DNA of 64,000 bases from Pedobacter glucosidilyticus (GTDB taxonomy: Bacteria; Bacteroidota; Bacteroidia; Sphingobacteriales; Sphingobacteriaceae), in assembly GCF_002483235.1 (NCBI RefSeq), contig NZ_DLHN01000035.1:1-64000 (forward strand), given 5' to 3'. A program made the translations under genes and the position numbers. Positions 53,318-61,651 of the stretch are shown piece after piece (position 1 is the first letter of the stretch; every line of letters begins with the position of its first letter). The notes beneath the pieces were generated by a model. The model had not been told where the DNA came from and did no database searches. It saw only the letters and a list, made by a program, of their open reading frames with translations.

Positions 53318-54520
53318 ATGAGAAAGAAAGTATGGGTTTTATTACTCATTACCATTGCTTTGCATGCTAACGGCCAAGTAAAACAAATAGAAGCTGTAAG
53401 AGGTGTTTGGGTACCAGCACCACGTTTTACTAAGGTATTACATAGTTATGAAAATGTACAGAAATTTGTAGGATTACTGGATAGCTTGAATTTTAATGCG
53501 GTCTTTCTGGTTTCTTATGCACAAACGCAAAGTATTTATCCTAGTAAAGTAATTAAGGAATATACCGGTTCAAAAAATTTAGCTGCAACCAGTATGTTAA
53601 GTCCGTATCTGAGTCAATATCATCAACCCTTAAAAAGCCCTACTGGTGACCCTGTAGCAGATTTAATTCGCCTAGCGCATCAACGCCATATTAAAGTGTT
53701 TTTTTGGTACGAGTATGGATTTATGGGAGATACTAAACCTATTACCGATAAAAACCCTTTGTTAGCAAAAAATCCTGATTGGCTGGGTATAGGTAATGAT
53801 GGTAAGCCAGCAGCCTATCATCAGAAAGATTTTTATTTTAATGCATATCATCCAAAAGTTCAGGATTATATGATAAAATTAATTGAAGAAGGAATAAAAT
53901 TATATCCTGAGGTAGATGGCGTACAGGGTGATGATCGTTTACCGGCTATGCCTAGAAATTCTGGTTACGATGCTTATACAATAGCTAAATATAAAGCTGA
54001 ACATCAAGGAAATCTTCCGCCTCAAGATTTTAATGAAAAAAGCTGGGTAAATTGGCGAATTGCTATTTTGAACCAGTTTGGGAAAAGATTATATAAAGCT
54101 GCACATGCTTTAAAAAAGGATATCATGGTAAGTTTTGCTCCAAATCCTTATCCATGGAGTAAAGAAAATTTAATGCAGGATTGGCCTAACTGGGTAAAAG
54201 AGGGTATTTGCGATTTGCTGGCAGTACAATGTTATAGGTATAGTGCTGATGCTTATAAAAATACAGTATCAGAAGCGCTATCTTATGTTAATAGCAATCG
54301 TCCAAAACAGCTTTTTGCCCCTGGCATCATCTTAATGGAGGGTAATCAGATTAAAATGTCTGCTGATTTATTGAAACAACAATTGAAAATTAATAGAGAT
54401 TTGAATATTAACGGCGAAATATTTTTCTATAACGAAGCTTTAAATAACAAAGAAATACAAAGTGTTTTTAAAGAAGTTTATCCATATAAAGCTAAATTTC
54501 CAGATGATCATCATCGCTAA
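53318..54520 (+). CDS. GHL10-family glycosyl hydrolase-like protein (copy 2)
   Basis: From the ATG at 53318 the protein has 400 residues and a cleavable signal peptide (cleavage after NGQ, about residue 20), so unlike copy 1 it is probably soluble in the periplasm. The GHL10-like barrel repeats the blocks of copy 1: AVRGVWVPAPRFTKV, VFFWYEYGFMG, and VDGVQGDDRLPAMPRNSGYDAYT, followed by a shared QDWPNWVKEG block. The two genes look like a tandem duplication with divergence of cell location. The frame is open to 53288 through a TTG, but that N-terminus lacks signal-peptide character. It ends 7 bp before the NagX-like gene. Confidence 0.82.
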   Translation: MRKKVWVLLLITIALHANGQVKQIEAVRGVWVPAPRFTKVLHSYENVQKFVGLLDSLNFNAVFLVSYAQTQSIYPSKVIKEYTGSKNLAATSMLSPYLSQYHQPLKSPTGDPVADLIRLAHQRHIKVFFWYEYGFMGDTKPITDKNPLLAKNPDWLGIGNDGKPAAYHQKDFYFNAYHPKVQDYMIKLIEEGIKLYPEVDGVQGDDRLPAMPRNSGYDAYTIAKYKAEHQGNLPPQDFNEKSWVNWRIAILNQFGKRLYKAAHALKKDIMVSFAPNPYPWSKENLMQDWPNWVKEGICDLLAVQCYRYSADAYKNTVSEALSYVNSNRPKQLFAPGIILMEGNQIKMSADLLKQQLKINRDLNINGEIFFYNEALNNKEIQSVFKEVYPYKAKFPDDHHR

Positions 54521-54527
54521 CTTTTAA

Positions 54528-55928
54528 ATGAAAGTAGTTCATCATGATATGACCAGTCGTTTCTTATCCTTAGATGTTTTAAGAGGGTTGGCTATTTTAC
54601 TGATGGTATTATCAGGAAGTATCGCTTTTGCAGATTTTATGCCTGCATGGATGTTCCATGCACAAGTGCCTCCGCCAAAGTATGTGTTTAATCCTGAAAT
54701 AGCGGGAATTACCTGGGTTGATTTGGTTTTTCCTTTCTTTCTATTCTCTATGGGGGCAGCTTTTCCACTTGCTTTAAGCAGTAAGCTAGAAAAATCGAGT
54801 ATTTTTATTGTTTTATTGCAAGTAGTTAAACGTTATGTTTTACTTGTCTTTTTTGCAATATTTATCTTTCATGGTAGGGCTTGGGTAATGAGTGAGCGTC
54901 CCGGGATGACTGAAAACTTACTTTCTGTAGGCTGCTTTATGCTTCTTTTTTTATTGTTTTCTAAAACCAATTTTGAAAGTAAATCTTTTTCCATAGGCAG
55001 GCAAATTTTTGCTTTTTTTATCGCCATGCTTTTTCTTGTTTTTTACCCTTTTAAAGAAAATGGATTTGATTTTTACCGTAGTGATATTATTATCATTGTA
55101 CTGGCAAATATGGCATTGTTTGGTTCTACTATCTGGATTTTAACTCAGTATAAACCTGGATTAAGACTGGCCATACTTCCGCTTGTTATGGGTATATTTC
55201 TTTCTGCTAAGGTTGATGATAGCTGGGTAAGTCAGGTATTTAAGTGGTCGCCTATACCTTGGGCCTATAGTTTTTATTATCTCAAATATTTATTCATCAT
55301 CATACCGGGTACTTTTGCGGGCGATTGGCTTTTGGAAACTAAGCAAAAGCAAGTAGTTATAAAATCATCAGTTATAACTTTAGCGATAGCTGCTTTATCT
55401 ATTTTATTGGTAGTTATAAATGTTACTTTATTGTTCTCCAGAGCGCTTGACATAAATATTTTAGTAACTATAGGTTTTTCGTTACTTATTATTCTCTTGA
55501 GTAGAAAAGCAGCGTTACATTTACTTTTTCAAAATTTTATAAGATGGGGTGTTTTCCTGCTTATTTTGGGTTTGGTTTTTGAACCTTTTGAAGGGGGGAT
55601 AAAAAAAGATCCATCAACCTATAGTTATTATTTTATTTGTAGTGGACTAGCTTTTTTAACTCTTGTAAGTTTTATGTTTTTAGAATCAGGAGGTTATTTT
55701 AAAAATGTTTTTAGTTTTATTGCCAAGGTAGGGCAAAATCCTATGATTGCATATACCTGTGGAGCTCTTTTTTTACTCCCTTTATTAAAAATTAGTCATA
55801 CAGAAATACTTTTAAATGCGTTAAATTTTAATGCTTGGGGTGGCGTTAGCAGAGGATTCATATTTACAACGCTGGTAGCCTTAATAACCTCATTTTTTAC
55901 TATCAAACGTATTTTTTGGAAAACTTAA
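54528..55928 (+). CDS. NagX/DUF5009-like inner-membrane acyltransferase-type protein
   Basis: This 466-residue polytopic protein begins near SRFLSLDVLRGLAILLMVLSG and continues ITWVDLVFPFFLFSMGAAFPLAL, the blocks of the heparan-alpha-glucosaminide N-acetyltransferase-like (YeiB/DUF5009) family. About 11 membrane spans are visible. The bacterial relative NagX is linked to N-acetylglucosamine genes, and the human homologue acetylates terminal glucosamine using acetyl-CoA from the cytosol. Here it could acetylate glucosamine residues of the glycan across the membrane; this is inference. It is the last gene of the locus. An in-frame ATG at 54549 is an alternative start. Confidence 0.8.
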   Translation: MKVVHHDMTSRFLSLDVLRGLAILLMVLSGSIAFADFMPAWMFHAQVPPPKYVFNPEIAGITWVDLVFPFFLFSMGAAFPLALSSKLEKSSIFIVLLQVVKRYVLLVFFAIFIFHGRAWVMSERPGMTENLLSVGCFMLLFLLFSKTNFESKSFSIGRQIFAFFIAMLFLVFYPFKENGFDFYRSDIIIIVLANMALFGSTIWILTQYKPGLRLAILPLVMGIFLSAKVDDSWVSQVFKWSPIPWAYSFYYLKYLFIIIPGTFAGDWLLETKQKQVVIKSSVITLAIAALSILLVVINVTLLFSRALDINILVTIGFSLLIILLSRKAALHLLFQNFIRWGVFLLILGLVFEPFEGGIKKDPSTYSYYFICSGLAFLTLVSFMFLESGGYFKNVFSFIAKVGQNPMIAYTCGALFLLPLLKISHTEILLNALNFNAWGGVSRGFIFTTLVALITSFFTIKRIFWKT

Positions 55929-56266
55929 TTTTCATTTCTTTATAGAATAATCTTTATGAAGATGCTGCTTTTATCAAGGCAGTTTCTAGGTTTATATTAT
56001 ACATCATTTCCTTTTTCTATAATCATTTTCTGCTCATTAGTCTTATTACCTGATTAAATTCACGAGTTATTAAAGCTAAACCCTTAGGTTTTTAATTTAT
56101 TTGTTGGTTATTTTTTAAATTTTTATATCAATTTACTGATTTTATTGTGTTGAACGATTGTTTTTGCTAATTTTTTAGTTTTTTGTGTATATTTTTTATG
56201 TAATTATTATAAATTTTCAATAAATATTATACTTTTGATGATTATATACTGATTTATGTCATATTT
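55929..56266. other. AT-rich gap after the glycan locus
   Basis: This 338-bp gap is strongly AT-rich. No clear T-tailed hairpin, RNA gene or conserved reading frame was seen. It separates the glycan locus from the ammonium transporter region. Confidence 0.5.
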
Positions 56267-56602
56267 ATGAGATTTTTTGCCTTGATTTTATTAAAAATTT
56301 TATTTTTTTGCATTGCTTTATGTCTTTTTGTTTGTTTAGAAAGAAATTCAAATAAGAAAATTCCTTCTGAAGTATCTTTTTATGAAGAAGTTTCTTTAGC
56401 TGGACATATTCAAGAGGCTATTCTTGAGACTACTTTTGTTAAAAACTTTGAATTTAGGCTACAAGCGCAGGTTTTAAAAAAAGTAGGTTACAGGCTTGAT
56501 ATTTCTTCTCTAAGTTTTAGTTGTATTGGTCAAGCATCCATGCAATTTGTTCTTTCTATTTTTCAAAAGTTATTTCTATTTCCATTTCATGTATTTTTTT
56601 AG
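56267..56602 (+). CDS. Small hypothetical membrane-anchored protein
   Basis: This is a 111-residue reading frame with a hydrophobic N-terminus (about residues 3-24), a polar middle and a hydrophobic, Phe-rich C-terminus. No family was recognised. Base composition is as AT-rich as the surrounding non-coding sequence, and no promoter was found, so it may be a chance ORF. It lies 96 bp before amtB. Confidence 0.3.
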   Translation: MRFFALILLKILFFCIALCLFVCLERNSNKKIPSEVSFYEEVSLAGHIQEAILETTFVKNFEFRLQAQVLKKVGYRLDISSLSFSCIGQASMQFVLSIFQKLFLFPFHVFF

Positions 56603-56644
56603 TCGACTTATCATTAACCTACCTGATAAACATTTTTAGCAGAT

Positions 56645-56666
56645 GATAACATTTAGTATAGTTATC
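56645..56666. promoter_or_regulatory. Dyad upstream of amtB
   Basis: GATAAC (56645-56650) and GTTATC (56661-56666) form an inverted repeat with a 10-bp centre, 33 bp before the amtB start codon. The spacing of about one and a half turns suits a dimeric regulator. No regulator could be named. Confidence 0.35.
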
Positions 56667-56698
56667 TGTCCATTGGTTTTAACTTAAAATATTTTAAA

Positions 56699-58006
56699 AT
56701 GAAAAAGATTTTACCTTTTGCCGTATTGGTTGTTGTGCTTTTACTGGCTTTAATTTTCCCTTCTGTTGATGTTAGCAATGTTGAGAATTCTACATTAGAT
56801 ACTGGAGATACCGCATGGTTACTTGTTTCTGCAGCTCTGGTTTTATTAATGACGCCTGGCCTTGCTTTTTTTTATGGGGGTATGGTAAGAAAGAAGAATG
56901 TAATTTCAACCATGTTACAAAGCTTTGTTTGTATGGGTGTAATTACGGTAATTTGGGTGGTTTTTGGATTTAGCCTTGCATTTGGGGAAGATATTGGTGG
57001 TGTTATTGGTAATCCATCAACATTTTTTATGATGAAGGGTATGCTAGGTAACACTTCCTGGTCATTAATGCCTACAGTTCCTTTGGTTCTTTTTGCTATG
57101 TTTCAACTTAAGTTTGCTGTTATTACTCCTGCTTTAATTACAGGTGCATTCGCAGAGCGTATACGTTTTAATTCTTATCTTATTTTTATTTGTTTATTTA
57201 TAATTTTTATATATGCTCCTTTAGCGCATGCAACTTGGCATCCTATGGGGATTTTGTTTGAAAAAGGTGTGTTAGATTTTGCAGGAGGTACTGTTGTACA
57301 CATGTCTGCAGGTTGGGCAGCCTTGGCATCTGCATTATATTTAAAAAGAAGAAATACGCCAGATCATACACCTGCCAGAATTAGTTACGTTATTTTGGGT
57401 ACTGGTTTACTTTGGTTTGGCTGGTTTGGATTTAATGCAGGTTCAGCAGGTGGTGCGGGTTCTTTAGCGGCAACTGCTCTTGCAACTACTACTACCGCTT
57501 CTGCTGCTGCTGCCATAGCTTGGGTGTTTTTTGATATTATGTTGGGTAAGAAGCCTTCTGCTGTGGGAACCTGTATTGGGGCAGTAGTTGGTTTGGTAGC
57601 CATTACCCCTGCAGCAGGTTTTGTTACTGTTTCTAATGCTTTGGTTATTGGAATTGTAGCCGCAGTAGTAAGTAATCTGGTTGTTATCTGGAGATCTAGA
57701 ACAAGTATTGATGATACTTTAGATGTTTTTCCTTGCCATGGTGTTGGTGGTATGGTTGGTATGTTATTAACAGGAGTTTTTGCGAATCAAGCGGTAAATG
57801 CTGCCAATACTACAGGAAACGGTCTTTTTTATGGGGAAACACATCTGTTTCTGGTACACTTAGCTGCATTGGTAGCTGTATCAGTGTTTTCTTTTGTAGG
57901 TGCATTTATATTGTTAAAAGTTACCGATTTAATTAGTCCTTTACGTGTTACACCTGAAGAGGAAAGTGCCGGATTGGATATTACTCAGCATGCTGAGGAG
58001 CTTTAA
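56699..58006 (+). CDS. amtB: Ammonium transporter
   Basis: AmtB conducts ammonium across the inner membrane as a trimer. The 435-residue protein has an N-terminal hydrophobic segment and about 11 further spans. Family signatures are seen: TPGLAFFYGGMVRKKNV, FAGGTVVHMSAGWAALASAL with the first pore histidine, GWFGFNAGSA, and DVFPCHGVGGMVGMLLTGVF with the second pore histidine. No glnK/PII gene is adjacent, unlike in many bacteria. A terminator follows 12 bp after the stop. Confidence 0.95.
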   Translation: MKKILPFAVLVVVLLLALIFPSVDVSNVENSTLDTGDTAWLLVSAALVLLMTPGLAFFYGGMVRKKNVISTMLQSFVCMGVITVIWVVFGFSLAFGEDIGGVIGNPSTFFMMKGMLGNTSWSLMPTVPLVLFAMFQLKFAVITPALITGAFAERIRFNSYLIFICLFIIFIYAPLAHATWHPMGILFEKGVLDFAGGTVVHMSAGWAALASALYLKRRNTPDHTPARISYVILGTGLLWFGWFGFNAGSAGGAGSLAATALATTTTASAAAAIAWVFFDIMLGKKPSAVGTCIGAVVGLVAITPAAGFVTVSNALVIGIVAAVVSNLVVIWRSRTSIDDTLDVFPCHGVGGMVGMLLTGVFANQAVNAANTTGNGLFYGETHLFLVHLAALVAVSVFSFVGAFILLKVTDLISPLRVTPEEESAGLDITQHAEEL

Positions 58007-58018
58007 ATTGATATTTTT

Positions 58019-58051
58019 AAAAGGGGCCGGAGTTAATTCCGGTCCCTTTTA
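58019..58051 (+). terminator. Rho-independent terminator after amtB
   Basis: A stem of about 13 bp (AAAAGGGGCCGGA / TCCGGTCCCTTTT, one G-T pair) with a 6-nt loop and a T-rich end lies just after the amtB stop codon. Confidence 0.85.
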
Positions 58052-58136
58052 TTTTAGCTCGATAAAGATAAAGTATATTGTAATGCTGATAGAAAGCTTA
58101 GCAATGTCCTTTACTGTCGTTTGTTTAAAGAATGCT

Positions 58137-58700
58137 TTAAACCTGAATTACTTCTTCTTTTACCGTTTGGTTACCCGGTAAGTCTGTAGCTGTTACTCTT
58201 ATTGTAGTACCTAGTAGGGTAGGGTTATTTGCTGTAACGGTATACATCCAATCAAGTCCGTTTTCCTGTAATAAAGCTACGCCGGTCTCTATGTTATTTC
58301 CGTTGGTATCCACCAGTTCTATTTGTACTGTTTCTACGCTAAAATTGTCTACAGCTCTGATTAAGATTTCATTACCGATTTGGCCATTATAGGCTGTTAA
58401 GGTTATTTTCTTTATCGTTGGAGATTTACAGAAATCTGCTAAAGCCAAATTATAGGCACTTTGTCCGGGTTTTACCAATGCTTCATACCATTGTTTACTT
58501 ATGGGGTCGTTTGTAACTGCTTTGGCATAAAGCGTAGCTTCTTTAAAGCGCTCTTTTATCGCTTCTTGGTTTTCTGTAAAAGGAGCCGTTCTTATGCCTC
58601 TTTTGGCGACAATTGTTTTACCTGCTACTTGACGAAATACAAGCATCTTACCAATTTTACCACTTGAGCCCATGACTAAATCATTTTCTATTACTTTCAT
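58137..58700 (-). CDS. Hypothetical protein of a Bacteroidota-specific family (DUF6266-like)
   Basis: This 187-residue protein opens with GSSGKIGKMLVFRQVAGKTIVAKRG, followed by TENQEAIKERFKEATLYAKAV. This pattern resembles small Bacteroidota proteins annotated as DUF6266, but the match is from memory. The C-terminal half (about 95-187) looks like an Ig-like beta domain ending in a TATDLPGNQTVKEEVIQ strand pattern. No signal peptide is seen. Role unknown. A TATGTTTG -7-like element lies at 58770-58777 on the same strand, about 70 bp upstream. Confidence 0.7.
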   Translation of the reverse strand: MKVIENDLVMGSSGKIGKMLVFRQVAGKTIVAKRGIRTAPFTENQEAIKERFKEATLYAKAVTNDPISKQWYEALVKPGQSAYNLALADFCKSPTIKKITLTAYNGQIGNEILIRAVDNFSVETVQIELVDTNGNNIETGVALLQENGLDWMYTVTANNPTLLGTTIRVTATDLPGNQTVKEEVIQV

Positions 58701-59052
58701 AATTGTTGAATTTTAAAAATTAATTACTCTGTTTTTACATCTTTATTTACCGGTAAGCGATGCGTGATGCAAACATAAAGAGGTATTATGTAAATCCCTA
58801 ATACATTGCGTTTTATGGCTTGTATTTGCAGGTTTTTGGTGTGTTTGAGTGGTTATGACATTTTTTAGTTATCCGTGGTTTTTCAGCTTTTTTGTAATGA
58901 GGTTTTTTTTTGAGAAGCGTTAATCTGCCAGAAGTTTAGCTTTTAAAATAAAGGTGTTTTAGGGGAGGCTTAGTGTATTTTTTTATTATAAAGTTTAAAA
59001 ATGAGCCTTCGTTTCTAGGCATTAGGGGCATTTTTTTAGAAAAAGTTTCTGG

Positions 59053-59096
59053 GGTGTAGCTGTAAGGTAGCCGTAAGGTTGCTGTAAGCTAGCGGT
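59053..59096. repeat. 11-bp tandem repeat, four units
   Basis: Four units with an 11-bp period start at 59053, 59064, 59075 and 59086 and fit AAGGTWGCYGT. A truncated fifth unit follows. They are related to the five units at 1050-1104 in both period and consensus. Confidence 0.8.
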
Positions 59097-59166
59097 AAGT
59101 AAGGGGGCTTAGTGTATTTTGATGGTTTTCTTAAGCGATGATTGGGGGGGTAATCTTCGTCTTTTT

Positions 59167-59207
59167 TCTGCTGTTAACTCATCGTTTTTTTTAAAGTTAA
59201 CAGCAGA
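59167..59207. other. Hairpin with 13-bp perfect stem
   Basis: TCTGCTGTTAACT (59167-59179) pairs perfectly with AGTTAACAGCAGA (59195-59207) around a 15-nt T-rich loop. On neither strand does a T run follow the stem directly, so it is not a standard terminator. It lies 17 bp beyond the stop codon of the 76-residue gene. Confidence 0.7.
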
Positions 59208-59224
59208 CCAGACGAGCGTAGGTT

Positions 59225-59455
59225 TTACATCTTTGCAATTGTGATGAAAGTAAGGGAAAGGATGTACGGTCTGAGGAGATCTAAAGGGATTCCAAAAAAC
59301 TCGCTGGCATGAAATACAGTTACAGATTGATGTTTGAGTAGCTTAAACTGCTTTCGGATATCTTTCATCATTTTGCTACAGGTGCGTTCGCTTTTACCGC
59401 TAATTCTCATGAGGTCAGCGATGTAAATAAATAGTCTTGTAAATTTTTGTTCCAT
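59225..59455 (-). CDS. Small putative DNA-binding protein
   Basis: This 76-residue protein has a helix-rich centre (IADLMRISGKSERTCSKMMKDIRKQF) that could be a helix-turn-helix, followed by HQSVTVFHASEFFGIPLDLLRPYI. Small proteins with this ending are common in Bacteroidota and are usually annotated as hypothetical or helix-turn-helix. A perfect-consensus promoter and an 8-bp dyad just upstream support a real, perhaps self-regulated gene. Target unknown. Confidence 0.6.
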   Translation of the reverse strand: MEQKFTRLFIYIADLMRISGKSERTCSKMMKDIRKQFKLLKHQSVTVFHASEFFGIPLDLLRPYILSLTFITIAKM

Positions 59456-59477
59456 AAGTTTCTAAAATTTGATTATT

Positions 59478-59508
59478 CAAAAATACTTTTCAAGTATTTG
59501 ATTTACAA
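59478..59508 (-). promoter_or_regulatory. Promoter with dyad upstream of the small DNA-binding protein
   Basis: On the minus strand TTG (59506-59508) and TATTTTTG (59478-59485) are spaced by 20 bp, a full match to the Bacteroidota consensus. A perfect inverted repeat AAATACTT/AAGTATTT (59481-59488, 59492-59499) overlaps the -7 element and could be an operator. Confidence 0.65.
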
Positions 59509-59863
59509 TAGTTTGAATATTTTTAATAAACTGTGAATTGGCTCTCGAAGCGCTCTAAAAAAATGATAATGGTAGTAAAACAAGCTTTTAAATTTTGCTA
59601 ATGCTTGTCGAGGCGATATTATGATTTTGATAATGATGAAAATGGAGTGTTTTAGCTTTTAATGGTAGGGAATGGCAGTGGACTGCTTGATTTTGGGATT
59701 AACAAGTGAAGTAGTAGATAATCCATAATCCATCAAGTAAAGAAAAAGCTTAGCATGCCGCAGTAAGATATTTGATGTTGGATACGTCATTCATTTCATC
59801 AATTCATACAAAAATCAACCCTTCCAATAAGTTCATTACTCTTGATGGTCATGAATTATATGC
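59509..59863. other. Gap without recognised features
   Basis: This is 355 bp of mixed composition between the promoter of the small gene and the end of the ABC transporter gene. No reading frame, RNA gene or strong hairpin was seen. Confidence 0.5.
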
Positions 59864-61651
59864 TTAGCTCTTTTCTATTCCGCTAGAATTAAATTGTAGG
59901 TCATACAAGTTTTTATAATAACCGTTTAACTTGAGCAACTCTTGGTGTGTCCCCATTTCTTTAATTTCGCCATGGTCTAATACAATGATTCTATCTGCAT
60001 TTTGGATGGTGGATAAACGATGCGCAATAACTATGGAGGTTCTGCCTAGCATTAATTTTTCTATAGCTTGTTGTATCAAAATTTCTGTTTCTGTGTCTAC
60101 AGAAGAAGTAGCTTCATCTAAAACTAAAATTTTAGGGTCGTAAACCAACGCTCTGATAAAAGAGATTAATTGTGCTTGTCCAGCAGATAAAGTAGCGCCT
60201 CTTTCTTGTACCTGATAGTCATAACCGCCGGGTAAACGCATAATAAAATCATGTGCACCAACATCTTTAGCTGCTGCTATAATTTTTTGTCTGCTAATAG
60301 CTTGATTTTTGAGGGAGATGTTATTTGCAATGGTATCAGAAAATAAAAACACATCCTGTAAAACCGTAGCTATTTGATTTCTTAAGTATGTAAGCTCAAA
60401 ATCTTTGATGTTAATACCATCTATTTTAACACTTCCTTTACTAATTTCATAAAATCTATTCAGGATATTAATGGTTGAGGATTTGCCTGCACCAGTAGCA
60501 CCTACAAGTGCTAATGTTTCTCCTTCTTTAACTTCAAAAGAAATGTTTTTTAATATCCAATCTTCTTCATTTACAGGAGTTTGATTTTGCTGGTAAGAAA
60601 ACCAAACATCTTTAAATACAATCTCGCCTTTTAAGTTTTGTGGTGCCAATTTGCCTTCATTGATAGTTTGTTCTTGAGTATCTAAAACTTTAAAAATTCT
60701 ATCAGCGCCTACCATACCCATTTGTAAGGTATTAAACTTATCTGCTAATTCTCTAATAGGTCTAAATAACATGTTAACGTACATGATAAAGGCAACCACT
60801 ACTCCGGCAGAAATTTCATTGTTGAGTATACTTTTAGAACCATACCACACCAATAAGCCAATAGACAAAGCGGATATGATCTCTACAACAGGAAAAAATA
60901 TAGAATAATACCAGTTTGAACGGATATGAGCATCGCGGTGAACGGCATTTATAGCTTTAAACTTTTTGTATTCCTGATCTTCTCTGGCAAAATATCTGAT
61001 GATACTGATGCCACTAATATGTTCTTGTAAAAAAGTATTGAGTTGGGCAACTTGTGTTCTTACCTCTTGAAAAGCAGATTTTATGGCTTCTTTAAAAATG
61101 TAAGTGGCAAGCATCAATAATGGCATAGGAATTAAAACTACCAAAGTGAGCTTCCAATCGGTATACAACATGACCCCAATAATGGTTACCAATTGTAATA
61201 TATCGCCAATAATAACTATTAAACCTTCAGAAAATATATCGGCAATGGTTTCTAAATCAGATACGGTACGTGTTATGAGTTGTCCTAAAGGTGTTTTATC
61301 AAAATACTTTAATCTGAGTTGGGTTAGATGGTTAAAAACATCTTTTCTCAAATCTTTAATAACCGATTGCCCTAGTGTATTGGTTAGGAATGTGTGATAG
61401 TATTGAATAACGGTTTGAAGGATTAATAATATGATGAGGATAATAGTCATATTGATTAATCCGGATTTATTATCAAAAAGGATAAAATCATCAACCGTTT
61501 TTTGAATAAGCAGGGGTCTTAGCGGAGCTACGATAGCTAAGCTAAGGGTTAAAAAAATAGCGAGATAAAAAAGTCTTTTATAAGGGTTGGTATATTTAAA
61601 AAGTCTTTTTAATAAGCTCCAATCATAGGTTTTTCCAGTAACTTCTGCCAT
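59864..61651 (-). CDS. ABC exporter, fused membrane and ATPase domains (MsbA-like)
   Basis: This 595-residue half-transporter should act as a homodimer exporting lipid, drug or peptide across the inner membrane. The membrane domain (about 1-320) has six spans. The nucleotide-binding domain shows Walker A GATGAGKSS near residue 388, the Q-loop region, the signature in the form LSAGQAQLISFIRAL (a changed LSGGQ), Walker B ILVLDEATSSVD, and the H-loop IVIAHRLST. LSAGQ is seen in a subset of exporters such as the B. subtilis YheH/YheI type. Its start overlaps the last base of truA, so the two are co-transcribed. Confidence 0.92.
   Translation of the reverse strand: MAEVTGKTYDWSLLKRLFKYTNPYKRLFYLAIFLTLSLAIVAPLRPLLIQKTVDDFILFDNKSGLINMTIILIILLILQTVIQYYHTFLTNTLGQSVIKDLRKDVFNHLTQLRLKYFDKTPLGQLITRTVSDLETIADIFSEGLIVIIGDILQLVTIIGVMLYTDWKLTLVVLIPMPLLMLATYIFKEAIKSAFQEVRTQVAQLNTFLQEHISGISIIRYFAREDQEYKKFKAINAVHRDAHIRSNWYYSIFFPVVEIISALSIGLLVWYGSKSILNNEISAGVVVAFIMYVNMLFRPIRELADKFNTLQMGMVGADRIFKVLDTQEQTINEGKLAPQNLKGEIVFKDVWFSYQQNQTPVNEEDWILKNISFEVKEGETLALVGATGAGKSSTINILNRFYEISKGSVKIDGINIKDFELTYLRNQIATVLQDVFLFSDTIANNISLKNQAISRQKIIAAAKDVGAHDFIMRLPGGYDYQVQERGATLSAGQAQLISFIRALVYDPKILVLDEATSSVDTETEILIQQAIEKLMLGRTSIVIAHRLSTIQNADRIIVLDHGEIKEMGTHQELLKLNGYYKNLYDLQFNSSGIEKS

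Larger units (their letters stand above)
58701..59224. other. 524-bp gap with 11-bp repeats, direct repeat and hairpin
   Basis: The gap holds, in order: a -7-like element (58770-58777, minus strand), a 15-bp direct repeat GGCTTAGTGTATTTT at 58967-58981 and 59106-59120, an 11-bp iterated repeat between those copies (59053-59096), and a 13-bp perfect inverted repeat (59167-59179 / 59195-59207). No reading frame is credible. It is the most structured gap in the window. Confidence 0.7.
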
